Below, piece after piece: positions 21,496-32,749 of a stretch of 64,000 nucleotides of DNA. A program made the translations under genes and the position numbers. Below the pieces are notes generated by a model. The model saw only the letters and a program-made list of their open reading frames with translations, had not been told where the DNA came from and ran no database searches. The stretch is from Orobanche coerulescens. Lineage: Eukaryota > Streptophyta > Magnoliopsida > Lamiales > Orobanchaceae. Every line of letters starts with the position of its first letter. Position 1 is the first letter of the stretch. Location of the stretch: positions 143,761,001-143,825,000 of the forward strand of contig CM065815.1 of the NCBI GenBank assembly GCA_033398695.1, given 5' to 3'.

Positions 21496-24140
21496 TACCC
21501 GGTTGTTATTCGTTCATTATCATTCAGTAACTATCAGTCAGTAATTATCACTCAGTAATTTTCACTCATTAATAATCATTCATCAGTCATGATTCATTCA
21601 TTTGAGTTCATTTGGCATGTTGTAACCGTGTATCAATTACCGATCGTCATTTCATCTCCGTTTGAGTGTCGGAACGGGAGTATTATCATTATCATCGTGA
21701 TTGGTAGTCTTGTGCTGGAAGTATCATTTTTGGCATGTGTTGGACTTGTTCGCGTTCGCAAACGTTTGGTATGTCGAATCATTCATCGATCGTAGCGAGA
21801 AATCGGAGTTGTCGGAATTTCATCTTGTCCAGCAACGAGTTACGGCCGTAAGGAGTGTCGGATACGGCCGTAATAGACGTTCGTTGTTTTCAGGCCATTT
21901 CGTACGAGCGGGACTTACGTCCGTAAGGATTTCGGCATACGGCCGTAAGTTGGGCAGTACGGCCGTAAGGCTTGGCCGGATACGGCCGTACGTGTCGAGC
22001 AGGGTGCCCAGACGTTTTTGGCCGAAGGCGAGTTACGGTCGTAAGGGTTTCGGCATACGGCCGTAAGGCGAGGGAGATACGGCCATAAGGCTTGGCCGAA
22101 TACGGCCGTACGCTGCAGGCAGGGTGCCTGGTCATTTTCGACGAAGGGGGCTTACGCCCGTAAGTTTGGCCGGATACGTCCGTATCATCCGAGTTACGCC
22201 CGTAAGGTGTGCGGGTACGGCCGTAAGGATGCCGACAGATGTTTTTGACGAAGGCGAGTTACGCCCGTAACTCAGGAGCGGTTACGGCCGTAAGTCTATC
22301 GGCAGGATTTTGGATGAAGCCGAGTTACGGCCATACGAGTTGGCCGGTTACGGCCGTAAGACCGTTGACCTGGGATGTTACGGCCGTATGAGGGTCGAGT
22401 TACGGCCGTAACTTCCGGCAGTTTATATAGGGCTGGCCGGGACTTTTTCATCATTTTCATCCTTTTCTTCATTTTGTTCCGAGAGAGAGACTTGAGGGAG
22501 GGATTTTTTTCCATCCTCAATCACTTGAGTGTTAGATTTTCATCATCCTCATTCATTTGGGAAGCTTGATACTCGATTTAACTCGTGTTCATCGGATCGA
22601 AGTGGTTGGATCTTCAAGAGGTAATTTCTTCAACATCTTGGATTTCGATTTTGTGTTGAGATATGATGTTTTGGACGTTATAATCATGTTATATGAAGGG
22701 ATATGTATATGATTATGAGTTTGTATAAGATTCATTGGATTATTGAGGGATTATTCAAGAACACTTTGAATATCGAGTTGGAATTGGGGGTTTTCGATTA
22801 ATTGTCGTTATAATCACGTTTTTGGATATTCGTTTTGGATTATTAATCGTATTGAAGATGTTTTGTTGGTTTGAAACACTTCTTGGGGGATTTGATATTG
22901 GTATATTGAGGTTTGATTGTAAACAATCGGAGTTTGGCCGCAACGTGTTTGATTTAATGCCTCAATGGACTTGGTTTAGTCATATCGACGTGTTGAGTTC
23001 GTTATATTCATGTTTGTTACGTATGTTGAACGGATTGTTGGTTATTGTGTTATTCAAGGTTGTTCGAGCGACCGATATCTCAATTAGGACGTTGTTCGTG
23101 GAAGGATAATTGTCACCGGTGTTGAGTAAGTTGATTCTTACTCAGTTAAAAGGATATTCATTTCCTTTTGTTGTTGTTCATTCATAATCATAACTCATTC
23201 ATCATTGTGTTAACCGTATCAAAACTTGTCATTGTCAATTAATCACTTCAGTCACAAGGAACGACGGTTCCAATCATTTCATTGAGCTATCATTCATTTC
23301 ACTATCATTTCATCTCGGTGAGTCATTATCCGTTTCCGATGTCACTTTTGTTATATCGTGGCATTCCGGGTCATACTGGCGTGCTGGTTGGTATGTGTAG
23401 GATTTTCATGTCGGGCACATTTATGTCGTGTGTTGGTTGTTGGCCTCACATTGGACTGTGCACACGAGTTGATTGCTTCGTGAGACTGATTAGGTACAAG
23501 ACCACGCGTGTATTCGATCGATACTCGTTGGTGGCTTGTGCACGGACACATTTCCATCCCAGGCGTAGTGTGGCGCCACCCTTTGAGCCGTACTGTTAGT
23601 TGATTCATATAGCATGTTTGATTGCGTATGTTTTCAACAAGATTGGGTTATAATCTAACCGTTTCATTTTGATCGAACTTGTGGTTTATACTATATATAT
23701 ATATATATATATATGATTGTGTTTATTCAACTCTTGAGGATTGTTGTTCTGTGTAACTGACCCCGGCTGGGGATTATTTTTTTCAGGTCATGGCAAGGCA
23801 AAAGCACGGGAATAACATGTTGACGGCGAGGAGTCCCAGTGATACTAGTAGGGGCCCCCGATCTTTCAGTTATTCATGTTATTGTCCTTTATTTTCCGCT
23901 GCAGACTTTCATTTGGATACTCCGTTTCATTCAGTGTTGTTTATTTTATCTTCATATAAAATATACTAGTATTCGGTATTGTCCTGGTGTGTTGTACTTA
24001 AACTCCTCATCGGAGTATTTGGTAATATAATATGGTTCGGTACTACAATTATATTATTTAATTCATCATTTTCTTTCGCCTGGTGGGTCCCAGTCGGGGA
24101 TTCACGGCACTGTAATATCCGCATAGTTTGGGGTGTTACA
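21491..24140 (+). repeat. 3' LTR of element B
   Basis: This 2650-bp LTR has palindromes at about 21840-22413 and TATA at 22421. Relative to the 5' LTR it has a longer TA run (23689-23714) and small indels around 23745-23800. Together with scattered substitutions, this means the element is not brand new, but clearly younger than the RTE LINE it split. Confidence 0.93.
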
Positions 24141-24145
24141 TCGTT

Positions 24146-24757
24146 TACTAACACTTGGCCCAAATCATCCTTAATAAACTTAACGGGACCCAGGTCGCAC
24201 CGCCCTCTTTCCCTAGCTTTCGCTAGTTTAAAAATAGCATTCGCTCCTTCTTTGGTGTCTAGGCGCTTGTACATCTCCTCGTAAGCATCACCTTTAGCCT
24301 TAGCTACTGCCTTCTTAGCCTCTCTTTTCGCCACCTTGTACGCTACAATCTTCAAGATTCTCTCCTCCCCAGCACTAACCGACAAAAGCTCCTTAAATAG
24401 CGCTTGTTTTGCCTTAACCTTGTTTTGGACCTCCTCATTCCACCACCATGCCTCCCTAGGTCCACTAGACCTGCCCGAAGAAACCCCTACCACCTTCTCG
24501 CCCACTCTCCTAATAGCATTGGCCATGCTGGTCCACATAAGGTTAGCATCGCGCCTTCGCAAAAAACCTCCTTCGCAGGTCAGAGACTCCTTGAATACTG
24601 TCACCTTCTCACCCTTCATATCCTTCCAGAGAATCCTAGGTCTAGCTTCTCTAGCCCTGTTAACAACACGCCCTCCCATGGATACATTCATAGCCAGCAG
24701 CCGGTGTTGAGAAGCACATGCCTCGCTCCGGAACACCTTGCATTTGTACGAGTGACT
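24146..24757 (-). pseudogene. RTE-type LINE, upstream part of ORF (endonuclease-RT linker), 5'-truncated
   Basis: On the minus strand the frame runs from the CKVFRSEACASQHRLLAM stretch (about 24757) through WWNEEVQNKVKAKQALFKEL, Lys/Ala-rich coiled segments and a KFIKDDLGQVLVND stretch to the element B junction. It is the linker before the RT in RTE LINEs and joins the frame at 14452 once element B and one TSD copy are ignored. The apurinic endonuclease is absent: the copy is 5'-truncated here, as usual for LINE insertion. Confidence 0.87.
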
Positions 24758-25281
24758 TAATTAAATATATGAGATTGCTGAGAAATGAAAAAAATGAGAT
24801 AAATGATGATAAATTTGTATCTTTATCACATTTTCAACATAGCTTTACATCATATCTTAGGCATGAAGCAAAAATATTGCATGAAGCATCCACAAATTAA
24901 ACCAGGGCTGTGTTTTTGCTTAAATGGACTAATAGAATTAGTTGGGCTGGGAGAGAGTTGTTTTTAAAGGGCCTCTGCTACTAGGGTTGTTAGCGATCCA
25001 AGTATACCCGAGAATCGCGCCCGATAATACCTCGGACCGAAACTCACCCGAAACATTAGCGGTCCAGATACTGGTACCGAAGTTAAAATCGAAACCGGTA
25101 AAGACTGAAACTGTTAACCCGGTAAAAAAACTGGTAATTTTTCGTAAACATATATCGTACAAAATATTGTATAAGTTATTAGTACATATAGAAAAAATAA
25201 GTTTAAAAGGCCTTATCTCTTTATTTCCTTAGCATACATTTGAAAAAATTCTCCATGTTTCGATTATGAGGTTTTGGTGAT
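24758..25281. other. non-coding, with a degenerate ACCCGAAACC-rich block
   Basis: 24979-25110 (TAGGGTTGTTAGCGATCCAA, then TACCCGAG, GGACCGAAAC, CCGAAACC) is a diverged direct duplicate of the start of the element at 25282. The flanks are AT-rich. A 43-codon frame at 24775-24900 encodes nothing I recognise. Confidence 0.5.
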
Positions 25282-25644
25282 TAGGGCTTTTAACGATCCA
25301 AGATACCCGAGAACCCACCCAAGATACCCGGAATCGATACTCAACCGAAACGTTAGCGGTCCGGATACAGGTATTGAAGTTGGGACCCGAAGTAAGGACC
25401 GAAACTGGAAATACTCGATACCTTAACGGTCTAGACCCGGGAAGACAGTACCCGGACCAAACTGGATCGAGAAACCCTATCTGCTACAGTAACCGAGCCG
25501 AGCTGAACCGTTTGGTCCGGTTTGCGAACCCCAAATATTAAGGTTTGGCTCAAAGTTTGAGGGGCCGAATAAAGTCTCGGATCGAGCTTTTTCGAGTCGA
25601 ATATCTCGAACCGGGTTGAGTTTTCAGTTTCGTTTACAGCCCTA
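25282..25644. mobile_element. possible small DNA element with TAGGGCT terminal repeats
   Basis: The left end TAGGGCTTTTAACGA and right end (reverse complement) TAGGGCTGTAAACGA form imperfect terminal inverted repeats around a CCGAAACC / ACCCGG-rich interior. TAGGG ends fit hAT-type MITEs, but the flanking 8-mers (TTGGTGAT and TCATTGGC) do not match, so no target duplication supports it. Confidence 0.4.
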
Positions 25645-25697
25645 TCATTGGCATTGCGGAGTGAAAATTGATTGGTAATCAAAATTGAAATATATAA

Positions 25698-26093
25698 CCA
25701 ACTGCCTTGGCGCAGTTGGCCACCTGACCTTCAATTTAGTTGGAGGTCAGGGGTTCAATTCCTAGTGGCAACACTTTGGAATTGAATTTATCAAGGCTCA
25801 ATGATCCCTTAGTCTTTGACTAAGGGTTAGGGCCAGCCTCCAGACGCTGGTGGAACAATTAAATATTGAGGGCTTCAAGCGGTGTGGGAGGCCAGATCTC
25901 GGAACTGCGGTTGGATTTGGGGGTCCAAGACAAGAATCACTTGGGGACGACTCCTTGCGCGGTAGTTGAGGATATTTAAGAACCAGGCGGGATACACATC
26001 TCGCGATTTAAGCTGGTAGCGATCTTGTGGGCAAATTGTTATCCCGGCGACTAGTCAGTGTAGTGAACCTCGATATCAAAAAAAAAAAAAAAT
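25698..26093 (+). mobile_element. tRNA-derived SINE with A and B boxes, poly(A) and 13-bp TSD
   Basis: The RNA polymerase III A box TGGCGCAGTTGG (25708-25719) and B box GGTTCAATTCC (25752-25762) lie 32 bp apart as in tRNA genes, but the sequence does not fold into a full tRNA and continues for 396 bp to an A tract (26078-26092). A perfect 13-bp duplication TTGAAATATATAA flanks it (25685-25697, 26094-26106). SINEs move with LINE enzymes. The intact promoter boxes, tail and TSD suggest a fairly recent insertion. Confidence 0.93.
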
Positions 26094-26343
26094 TTGAAAT
26101 ATATAATTTTATGCTTTATCATTTTTTTTCTATTTTTTTATTCTACTTTTTGCACTTTGGTCCGACAAAGATCCGCCGAAATGAAAAGTCTCTAAACCCC
26201 ATCAGGAAAATCCTGCGTAGCCACTACCCATGTAGATAATTTATTTTAAATACACATTACTCAAAAATATTAATTGACTATTTACATTTTACACCCTCCA
26301 ATAATTCAAAAAAATAAAAAACATCTTAAAACACAAATAAATA

Positions 26344-26594
26344 CTACCTCCGTCCCGCCCAAAGGTTTGCATTTCTATCAAAAAGGTAGTCCCTTTAGTA
26401 AATTTACATATATAACTTTTTACAATCAAATCAAACAATCAATTTTTACTTTTTAATCTCCACCACTCATTCATCATCAATACTTTTTACTTTTTAATCT
26501 CTACCACACATTTAATCATTATTACTTATACCAATCATTACCTAAAATACACCAAATATACACTCTCCGTCAACCTTTGGATGGACAGAGGGAG
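26344..26594. mobile_element. Stowaway MITE (Tc1/mariner-like)
   Basis: The left end CTACCTCCGTCCCGCCCAAA and right end (reverse complement CTCCCTCTGTCCATCCAAAG) are Stowaway terminal inverted repeats, with the TA target duplication at 26342-26343 and 26595-26596. It is 251 bp, AT-rich inside and non-coding. It sits about 180 bp upstream of the DUF761 gene start codon region and so within its likely promoter. Confidence 0.92.
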
Positions 26595-26682
26595 TATTAG
26601 ATTAAACGCATGAAGTTTCCGTGCAACTTGGATCATCTTTATTGACGTACGATTTCGTGTCGTCTTCTCCCTCCGGCTTGGC

Positions 26683-26762
26683 CTTTAAATACCTCTCTCA
26701 GTCTCAGCCTGATTCATAATCCAATTCCCTTCTCTCTCCTCTTTCTCTCTCTCTCTCTCTAC
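26683..26762 (+). promoter_or_regulatory. core promoter and CT-rich 5' UTR of the DUF761 gene
   Basis: A TATA-like TTTAAATA lies at about 26684-26691, followed by a pyrimidine-rich stretch ending in (CT)n at 26741-26760, just before the ATG at 26776. CT-rich leaders downstream of TATA are common in plant genes. The transcription start is not defined. Confidence 0.5.
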
Positions 26763-26775
26763 AAAATCAACACAA

Positions 26776-27360
26776 ATGCAGAAACCGTCCGAACAAATTT
26801 CAAAAAACACAGAAATGGAGCAAAACCTACCGATTATAACCAAAAAAATCTGGAAAGTCATACGAGTCGTATATCTCATGCTGAGAAGAGGTATTTCAAA
26901 GGGAAAATTACTAGCCGACCTCGTCACCCTCATGAAGCGCGGCAAGATCGCCGGAAAAGCCGCCATACAGAACCTCATGTTCCACCACCACCACCACCAC
27001 GCCACCGAGAGCCGCTGTTCCTTCCCCGTAGGCGGCCCTCCGAACGAGTATGAGTTCAGCTGCAGCAACAGCCCCATTATCTTCGGCCCCCACTTCATGA
27101 ACAAGCGAAAGAGCTCCGGCGAAGCAGCGCCACCGTTCGATTGCGCCGCGGCGGCGGCGGCCCTGGAGATATTTAAGAGCGCCGCGGCGTCGCCGGCGCT
27201 TCCGGGGTTCGGACCGAGCCCGTTGGTGAGGCAGCTGAGGATAACCGACTCGCCTTTTCCGATGGGAAATTTTGAAGAAGACAATCATGTCGACAAGGCG
27301 GCTGAAGAGTTCATCGTGAGGTTTTATAAGAATCTGAAGAAGCAAAATTCCATGGCGTAG
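26776..27360 (+). CDS. DUF761-family protein, single exon (Avr9/Cf-9 rapidly elicited protein 146-like)
   Basis: A 194-residue intact frame with much higher GC than its surroundings. The N-terminus is basic and amphipathic (KIWKVIRVVYLMLRRGISKG); a six-His run lies near residues 69-74, then YEFSCSNSP near 92-100, an Ala-rich stretch near 124-140, and a C-terminal VDKAAEEFIVRFYKNLKKQ, the DUF761 signature. Family members are small plant proteins induced by stress or elicitors; their biochemical role is not established. The first Met was chosen because of the leader just upstream; Met at residue 13 is an alternative. The long antisense frame over the same bases is a shadow. This is the only intact host-type gene I can support here. 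Confidence 0.88.
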   Translation: MQKPSEQISKNTEMEQNLPIITKKIWKVIRVVYLMLRRGISKGKLLADLVTLMKRGKIAGKAAIQNLMFHHHHHHATESRCSFPVGGPPNEYEFSCSNSPIIFGPHFMNKRKSSGEAAPPFDCAAAAAALEIFKSAAASPALPGFGPSPLVRQLRITDSPFPMGNFEEDNHVDKAAEEFIVRFYKNLKKQNSMA

Positions 27361-28178
27361 TTGGGGCATTATTGAAATATTTCGATTTATGGGGGTTCGG
27401 AACTAAATTCTTGGAAATAATGTGCCAAAAGATGAAGGACCGTTAAAAAGATGAAAGCTGCGAACAGTGCATGGAAAATTCTTACGCCTTGCTTAGATTT
27501 CCGGAAATAAATAATCATTTATACATAAGTCCTTGCTATTCGGTTGTTTTGCAAGTTAGTCCTGTGATTTTTAAGGGCTTGCAAATTTAGTATTACAACT
27601 TGTGAATGTGCCTATTTTATGAATGGTCAAATTTATTTTTGTTATTTTAAAATTTTGTGGGACTAAAAACGTAAATTTAAAGTTTATAATTTAGAGAAAA
27701 TTATCAAATTAGTACGTGGAATTAACTGGTCAAAAAGTCTCATTTGTCTTCGGCGGACAAAAAAACCCTGCATCTCCCCCTGCTTTCGCTAATTTAGTCT
27801 TCAGTCGTCGGTCGGAGTATTTTCCGGCCATCGGAGTTGACGTGACTGACAAGTGGCAAAAATAGTGGGTCCATATCAGGCCATGTGGGAAAGATAATAC
27901 AAACTTGTAATAATAAAAAATAATAATATAATTAATAATAAAAACTATTGTATTTTCATAAAATAATAATACAAATGATAAAAAAATATAAAAACCTAAA
28001 AATATAGAAAATCTAAAAACGTTTAAAAAAAGATCAGTACTTAGTTTTTATTTAAAAAATCTGGAAAATTAAAAAAAATTGGAACTGTATATATTAGCTA
28101 ATTATTTTAAATTCTCGAATATTAATATAAAAATATTAGAATTTTTTATTTAAAAAATCGAAAATAAATAATAGTATA
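27361..28178. other. 3' flank and AT-rich intergenic DNA, no gene seen
   Basis: After the DUF761 stop there is about 170 bp of plausible 3' UTR. A segment around 27690-27850 (GTACGTGGAATTAACTGGTC onward) is more GC-balanced and may be a MITE or MULE end, but no partner end was found. The rest is A/T homopolymer-rich. Confidence 0.5.
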
Positions 28179-28305
28179 TATGTATGTGTGTATATTGATT
28201 CATGTATATTTTATAATAACTTTACAATACTGAAATTCCATCACATATTATTAATATAATAAAATATTCAATATTTACACATGTATCGCATGGGAGGACA
28301 TCTGA
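28179..28305 (+). mobile_element. 3' end fragment of a Helitron-like repeat (plus orientation)
   Basis: Bases 28200-28305 are the inverted counterpart of 28979-29110. They end with a weak hairpin (CATGTATCGCATG) about 28281-28293, then CTGA at 28302-28305 followed by T, fitting the CTRR|T end of Helitrons. The 5' limit is not defined. Confidence 0.45.
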
Positions 28306-28978
28306 TTTCGCAAAGAAGAGAGCAGCAACCGGAGATCATAATTTCGACATCATATATTTGGGAGCAAAATTTTTAGCCCGTAATTGTTACGGGACCGATT
28401 TGAAAATTAAGCCTATTGTACATATTTCATAATTTATTTATAATTAAATGTGGGTTGGTCAAAACCGCTCATAGACTCCTTGCCAGCCGTTATTATTACT
28501 GGACCCTGTTTATAACTAATCCTGGTTATGTTTTATATAGGCAATAAAATTTTAAATCTAATTTCATAAAAGTGAGTTAATTTTTCTTTTATTTTACATC
28601 AATTAATTCTGCTAAAAAATAATATCAATTTTTTTCTAATATAAATACAATTGGTCATTAATGTTAATCCATCAAATTTATAATATTCAATATGAATGTC
28701 TAATTGAAGATCGTTAAATAAGGATTAATTTGATATATTTTTTATTAAAAATAAACTTGATATAAAAAATTATAAATATTTAGAACTTTAAGGTAAAATA
28801 ATAATGAAAGAAATTTTCTCTTGATAGATGAATGTAAGCTGTGGAGTAAACTGCAACAACACATATCCAGATATTTATTTATTATTTTTCTAAAAATTCA
28901 AGAATATATATATATATATGCTATACTTTAAAAAAAATCTTATAAAATGACACGTGTCACGATTCTCTTCTAAAAGAA

Positions 28979-30590
28979 CTAGATGTTCGCACGTGCGATG
29001 CACGACGTAAACTATTAAATATTTTATTATATTAGTAACATGTGATTGAATTTCAATAATATTGTAACTTTATTAGAAAATATACGTGGGCCAATATACA
29101 CACACATACATATAAACTATTATTTGATTTGCTTTAATTTATAAATCTAAGGGCAAATAGGAAAACCATAATTTAATTAAGCATAGACATTTATTTTTCA
29201 TGTAGGACAATATGAGTCTTACATCTAATTTTATAAATAACAAATTAAATTATATTTATTATTATCAACTTTCATTAAAAGTATCCAACTCATATTCTTA
29301 TTAATATAAATTTCTTTTATATGATTTGACATTATTATAATTATTTAATTATTTTACAATCAGAACAAAATAATTGTGAAAAATCAAATGACTGTTGAAG
29401 TACAAAAGTATGAAAATAAACTAAAAATATATATTTTTTTCAATATTCTTATATTTTTATATGGTATATTTTAATCATCTAATATATCATTATTATATAT
29501 AAATTACTTTATATGTATACTATATGGATGTCAAATTAAAGAGTACGGAGTAAGAATTAATTTGATATTTTTTTATCAAAATAAAATTGATACAAAAAAG
29601 TTATAATTATTTAAAGTATTAAGTTAAAAATAAAGGAATAAAATGAGAGAAACTTTTTAATTGGTAGATATTACATATGGATATAACCCTCTAACTTCCC
29701 TCTCAAACTAAATATCCATTTTTTTTTAAGATTTTTAAAAAGAGAAATAATGCGGTAATGCCACATGTCCTTTAATTTTTCTTGCGACTCTCTTTTAATA
29801 TTAAGTATGGATATGTGATTGGATTTCAATAATATTGTAAATTTATTAGAAAATATACATGAGCCAATATACACACACATATACACATAAACTATTATTT
29901 GATTTTAATTTATAAATCTAAGGGCACATGATAGGAAAACCATAAGTAAATTAAGTAAGGACATTTATTTTTCATGTAGGACAATATGAGTCTTATATCT
30001 AATTTATAAATATTAAATTAAATTATATTTATTATTATCAACTTTCATTAAAAGTATCCAACCCATATTATTACTAATATTAATTTCTTTTATATGATTT
30101 GGTATTATTATAATTATTTTATTATTTTACAATCAGAACAAAATAATTTTGAAAAATCAAATAACTGTTAAAGTAGAAAAGTATGAAAATAAACTAAAAA
30201 TATATTTTTTTTCAATATTCTTATATTTTTATATGGTGATATTTTAATCATCTAATATATCATTATTATATTTAAATTACTTTATATGTAAACTATATGG
30301 ATGTCAAATTAAAGAGTACGAAGTAAGAATTAATTGGATATATTTTTTTATCACAAAATAAAATTGATACGAAAAGTTATAATTGTTTAAAGTATTAAGT
30401 TAAAAATAAAAAGAATAAAATGAGAGAAAATTTTTAATTGGTAGAAATTATATATGGAATAACCCTCTAACTTCCCTCTCAAACTAAATATCCATTTTTT
30501 TAAGATTTTTTAAACAAAAATAATATTACAATGACACTTGTCCTTTAAATTTCTTACGACTCTCTTTTAATATTAGGTATGTATTAGAGA
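28979..30590 (-). mobile_element. non-autonomous Helitron-like element with internal ~773-bp duplication
   Basis: On the minus strand the element would start A|TCTCTAATAC at 30590 and end CTAG|T at 28979, with a perfect 5-bp-stem hairpin CGTGC-ATC-GCACG at 29004-28992, nine bases before CTAG: the standard Helitron 3' structure. The interior is AT-rich and non-coding. About 29040-29807 and 29813-30585 are direct copies at a step of 773 bp (e.g. TGTGATTG at 29041 and 29814). Helitrons have no target duplication, so the ends rest on motif and context. Confidence 0.55.
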
Positions 30591-30799
30591 TCGTACGTTT
30601 TTTTAGTTTAGGTGTAACTGAATGTAGATCGGTCAAGACAGCTACTAATAGATTCATTAGCGTGATAATACGTTATTAAGCAATTAATTAGTGGCCAATT
30701 AAAAATGCTTTATTAATATAGTAACTTCAGTAGTGAAGAATTAAGACTGAAATACGGATGAAAAATTAATGTTTTAAAGGGCTCGTTTGATTCATGTTA

Positions 30800-31402
30800 G
30801 ACCATCTTTATCAGTAATCCAATCCAATCCAATTTCTATTAAAAAATTAATTTCTCTCCCTTCCATCTACCTAATTTCAATCTCAATCCAATCTTACATT
30901 TTTGCACACTTTATTAGCAATCCAATCCAATCTCAAATATTTTTAAAAAATATATATTTAATATATTATCATATATATATAATATTTTTATTATTATTGT
31001 TGAATATAAAAAAATAGATAAAAAAACTATCTAATATTATAAAACATAATTATAATTATAAAAAAAGAAACTTACATTAAAAATATGTGAAGAGTGGTCT
31101 CTATTGGTAGGGAATTAAAAAATATGAATTTTGGTATATTTTTTATTTTTTACTTTTTTTGTTTAACTTATCTTTTTATTAAGATAAGATTTATTTTAAA
31201 AAAATCTACAACTACCAATCAAGTTTTGACATGTGTAATAACTTTAATATAAAAAAAATAAAAAATCAACCCAATCTTTGATCGGATTGCAACACTGACG
31301 GAAATATTACTTCCTTTTTTCTTTTTCTTTTTATTAAAGTTATTTTGTCTTTTGTGTTTTGGGATTGGATTGGTTTGAAGAAGATCACCACTAAAGATGG
31401 TC
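30800..31402. mobile_element. PIF/Harbinger-like MITE with TTA duplication
   Basis: The left end GACCATCTTTATCAGTAATC and right end (reverse complement GACCATCTTTAGTGGTGATC) are inverted repeats, flanked by TTA at 30797-30799 and 31403-31405, the size and type expected for PIF/Harbinger. Both sub-ends carry CCAATCC / GGATTGG repeats. The 603-bp interior is AT-rich with no transposase. Confidence 0.75.
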
Positions 31403-31718
31403 TTATAAAAGTTTGATAGATGGAGTTGCCCCACCTTAGTTTATGTTTGTTTTGCATAATCCCTCTAAATGGCCAATGTGATTGTTTGATTCACGTTTGT
31501 TTAATATTTATGGATTGAAAGTGATTTTTACAAATTTACAAGTGTATTTTGTTAAATGAAGTTACTGACTCGTACTGATCATGACTGAATTTTACTAATT
31601 GAAACTGATATTTACTAATAAAAATTGATTCTTATTGATCAAAATTGAATTTTATCGATTAAAATTTATTTTTACTTAATATTATTTTTTAAGTTGAGCT
31701 GAACTGATACATGATTAC

Positions 31719-32174
31719 TCGGGGTGTTCAAAATCGGATATCCGAAAGTTCGGATAGTAGATTTTGATATTCGATATTCGTATTCGAAATTTCGGATATC
31801 CGATTTTCTGATATCCGAAATTTTGGATACGGATATCGGATATTCGAATTTCCGAAAAGAATATGAATTTTATTCGGATATCCTTATATTCGAAAAAAAT
31901 ATTCGGATTTGGATATCGGATATTCGAATATCCGAAAAAAACTTCGGATATGGATATCGGATATCCGAATATCCGAATACCTTCTATTATTTAAAATATA
32001 AAAAATAAAAAATGTAAGATTTTCCGGATATTTCGGATATCCGAATATCCGATTTTTCTGAAAAGTACTATCCGATATCCGAATCCGAAGTTTCGGATAT
32101 CCGAACTTCGGATATTCGAATTTTTGGATATTTCGGATCGGATATTAGATATCGGATATTTTTGAACACCCCTA
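31719..32174. mobile_element. hAT-like MITE built of TTCGGATATCCGAA palindromes
   Basis: The termini TCGGGGTGTTCAAAA and (reverse complement) TAGGGGTGTTCAAAA are inverted repeats, flanked by an exact 8-bp duplication ATGATTAC (31711-31718 and 32175-32182), the hAT signature. The 456-bp interior is almost entirely short palindromic repeats of the type TTCGGATATCCGAA and GGATATCGGATATTCG. There is no coding capacity; a 94-codon frame here is repeat-derived. Confidence 0.88.
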
Positions 32175-32289
32175 ATGATTACAGGAATCAGAGTTAATGC
32201 CCAAATGGGTGTTTTTTAAAAACATATTTACCAATCTAGTGTACTTTTGAACATAATTACCAAAATGATGTAATAACCTATTTATTTGG

Positions 32290-32540
32290 CTTTTTAATGT
32301 TTTTTAAAATTGTTTTACTGTTTTTTTACTTAATTTTTTACTGCTTTTTTTACTTATTTTTTACTGGGTTTTTTAATGCTTTTTTTACTGTTTTTTTTAA
32401 TGCTTTTTTTTTACTTCATTTTTTTACTGCAATTTTTTTACTGTTTTTTTTACTTATTTTTTTACTGGATTTTTTAATGCTATTTTACTGCTTTTTACTG
32501 CTTTTTTTAATGCTTTTTTACTGCAATTTTTAAACAATGC
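32290..32540. repeat. T-rich TTTTTACTG microrepeat tract
   Basis: Dozens of copies of TTTTTACTG(C/G) and TTTTTACTTATT form a low-complexity tract. Close copies of the same tract occur at 40676-40905 and 41436-41595, each next to a MULE fragment. On the minus strand the tract would follow the end of the MULE ORF. Confidence 0.85.
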
Positions 32541-32749
32541 CAACAAAAATAAATTAAAACCAACAACATCATCACAAAGTTTTCAAGGTAATAAACAATA
32601 TTTTCTTACAAAAATGAAAATACAAGTTTCATTCCCAATTTCTTCCGAATATCTTGAGCCGATAATCAATCTTTATCTGCAAAAAAAATGAGAAATATAG
32701 ACATACCAATCAACCAAATAAATTTTCTAAAATTTGTCTTTATATATCG

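Larger units (their letters stand above)
14453..24140 (+). mobile_element. Tekay/Del-like Ty3 (chromovirus) element B, complete ends, internally deleted
   Basis: LTRs at 14453-17075 and 21491-24140 begin TGTAATACCCGGTTG and end GGGGTGTTACA. A TGGTATCGGAGC primer-binding site lies at 17080-17091 and a purine tract (AAGGGGGGGAGTA) at 21478-21490. Target duplication is TCATT (14448-14452) / TCGTT (24141-24145), one mismatch. Gag, protease, RT, RNase H, integrase and a chromodomain-like tail occur in Ty3 order, but gag, the RT-RNase H join and the integrase N-terminus are deleted and several stops and frameshifts are present. It cannot encode its own proteins. Confidence 0.93.

Noticed and set aside
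25698..25775. Possible tRNA gene
   Set aside because: A and B boxes are present, but the acceptor and anticodon stems do not form and the unit continues to a poly(A) tail with a 13-bp duplication, so it is a SINE.
26685..27369. Long antisense ORFs (199 and 152 codons) over the DUF761 gene
   Set aside because: They are shadows of a GC-rich coding frame. The plus-strand protein carries the recognisable DUF761 motif and a promoter-like leader.
31724..32008. 94-codon ORF in the TTCGGATATCCGAA array
   Set aside because: It is a repeat-derived frame inside a MITE with hAT-type target duplication; its peptide is low complexity.
32297..32533. 78-codon Phe-rich ORF, looks like a membrane protein
   Set aside because: It is the translation of the T-rich TTTTTACTG microrepeat; identical low-complexity tracts occur twice more.
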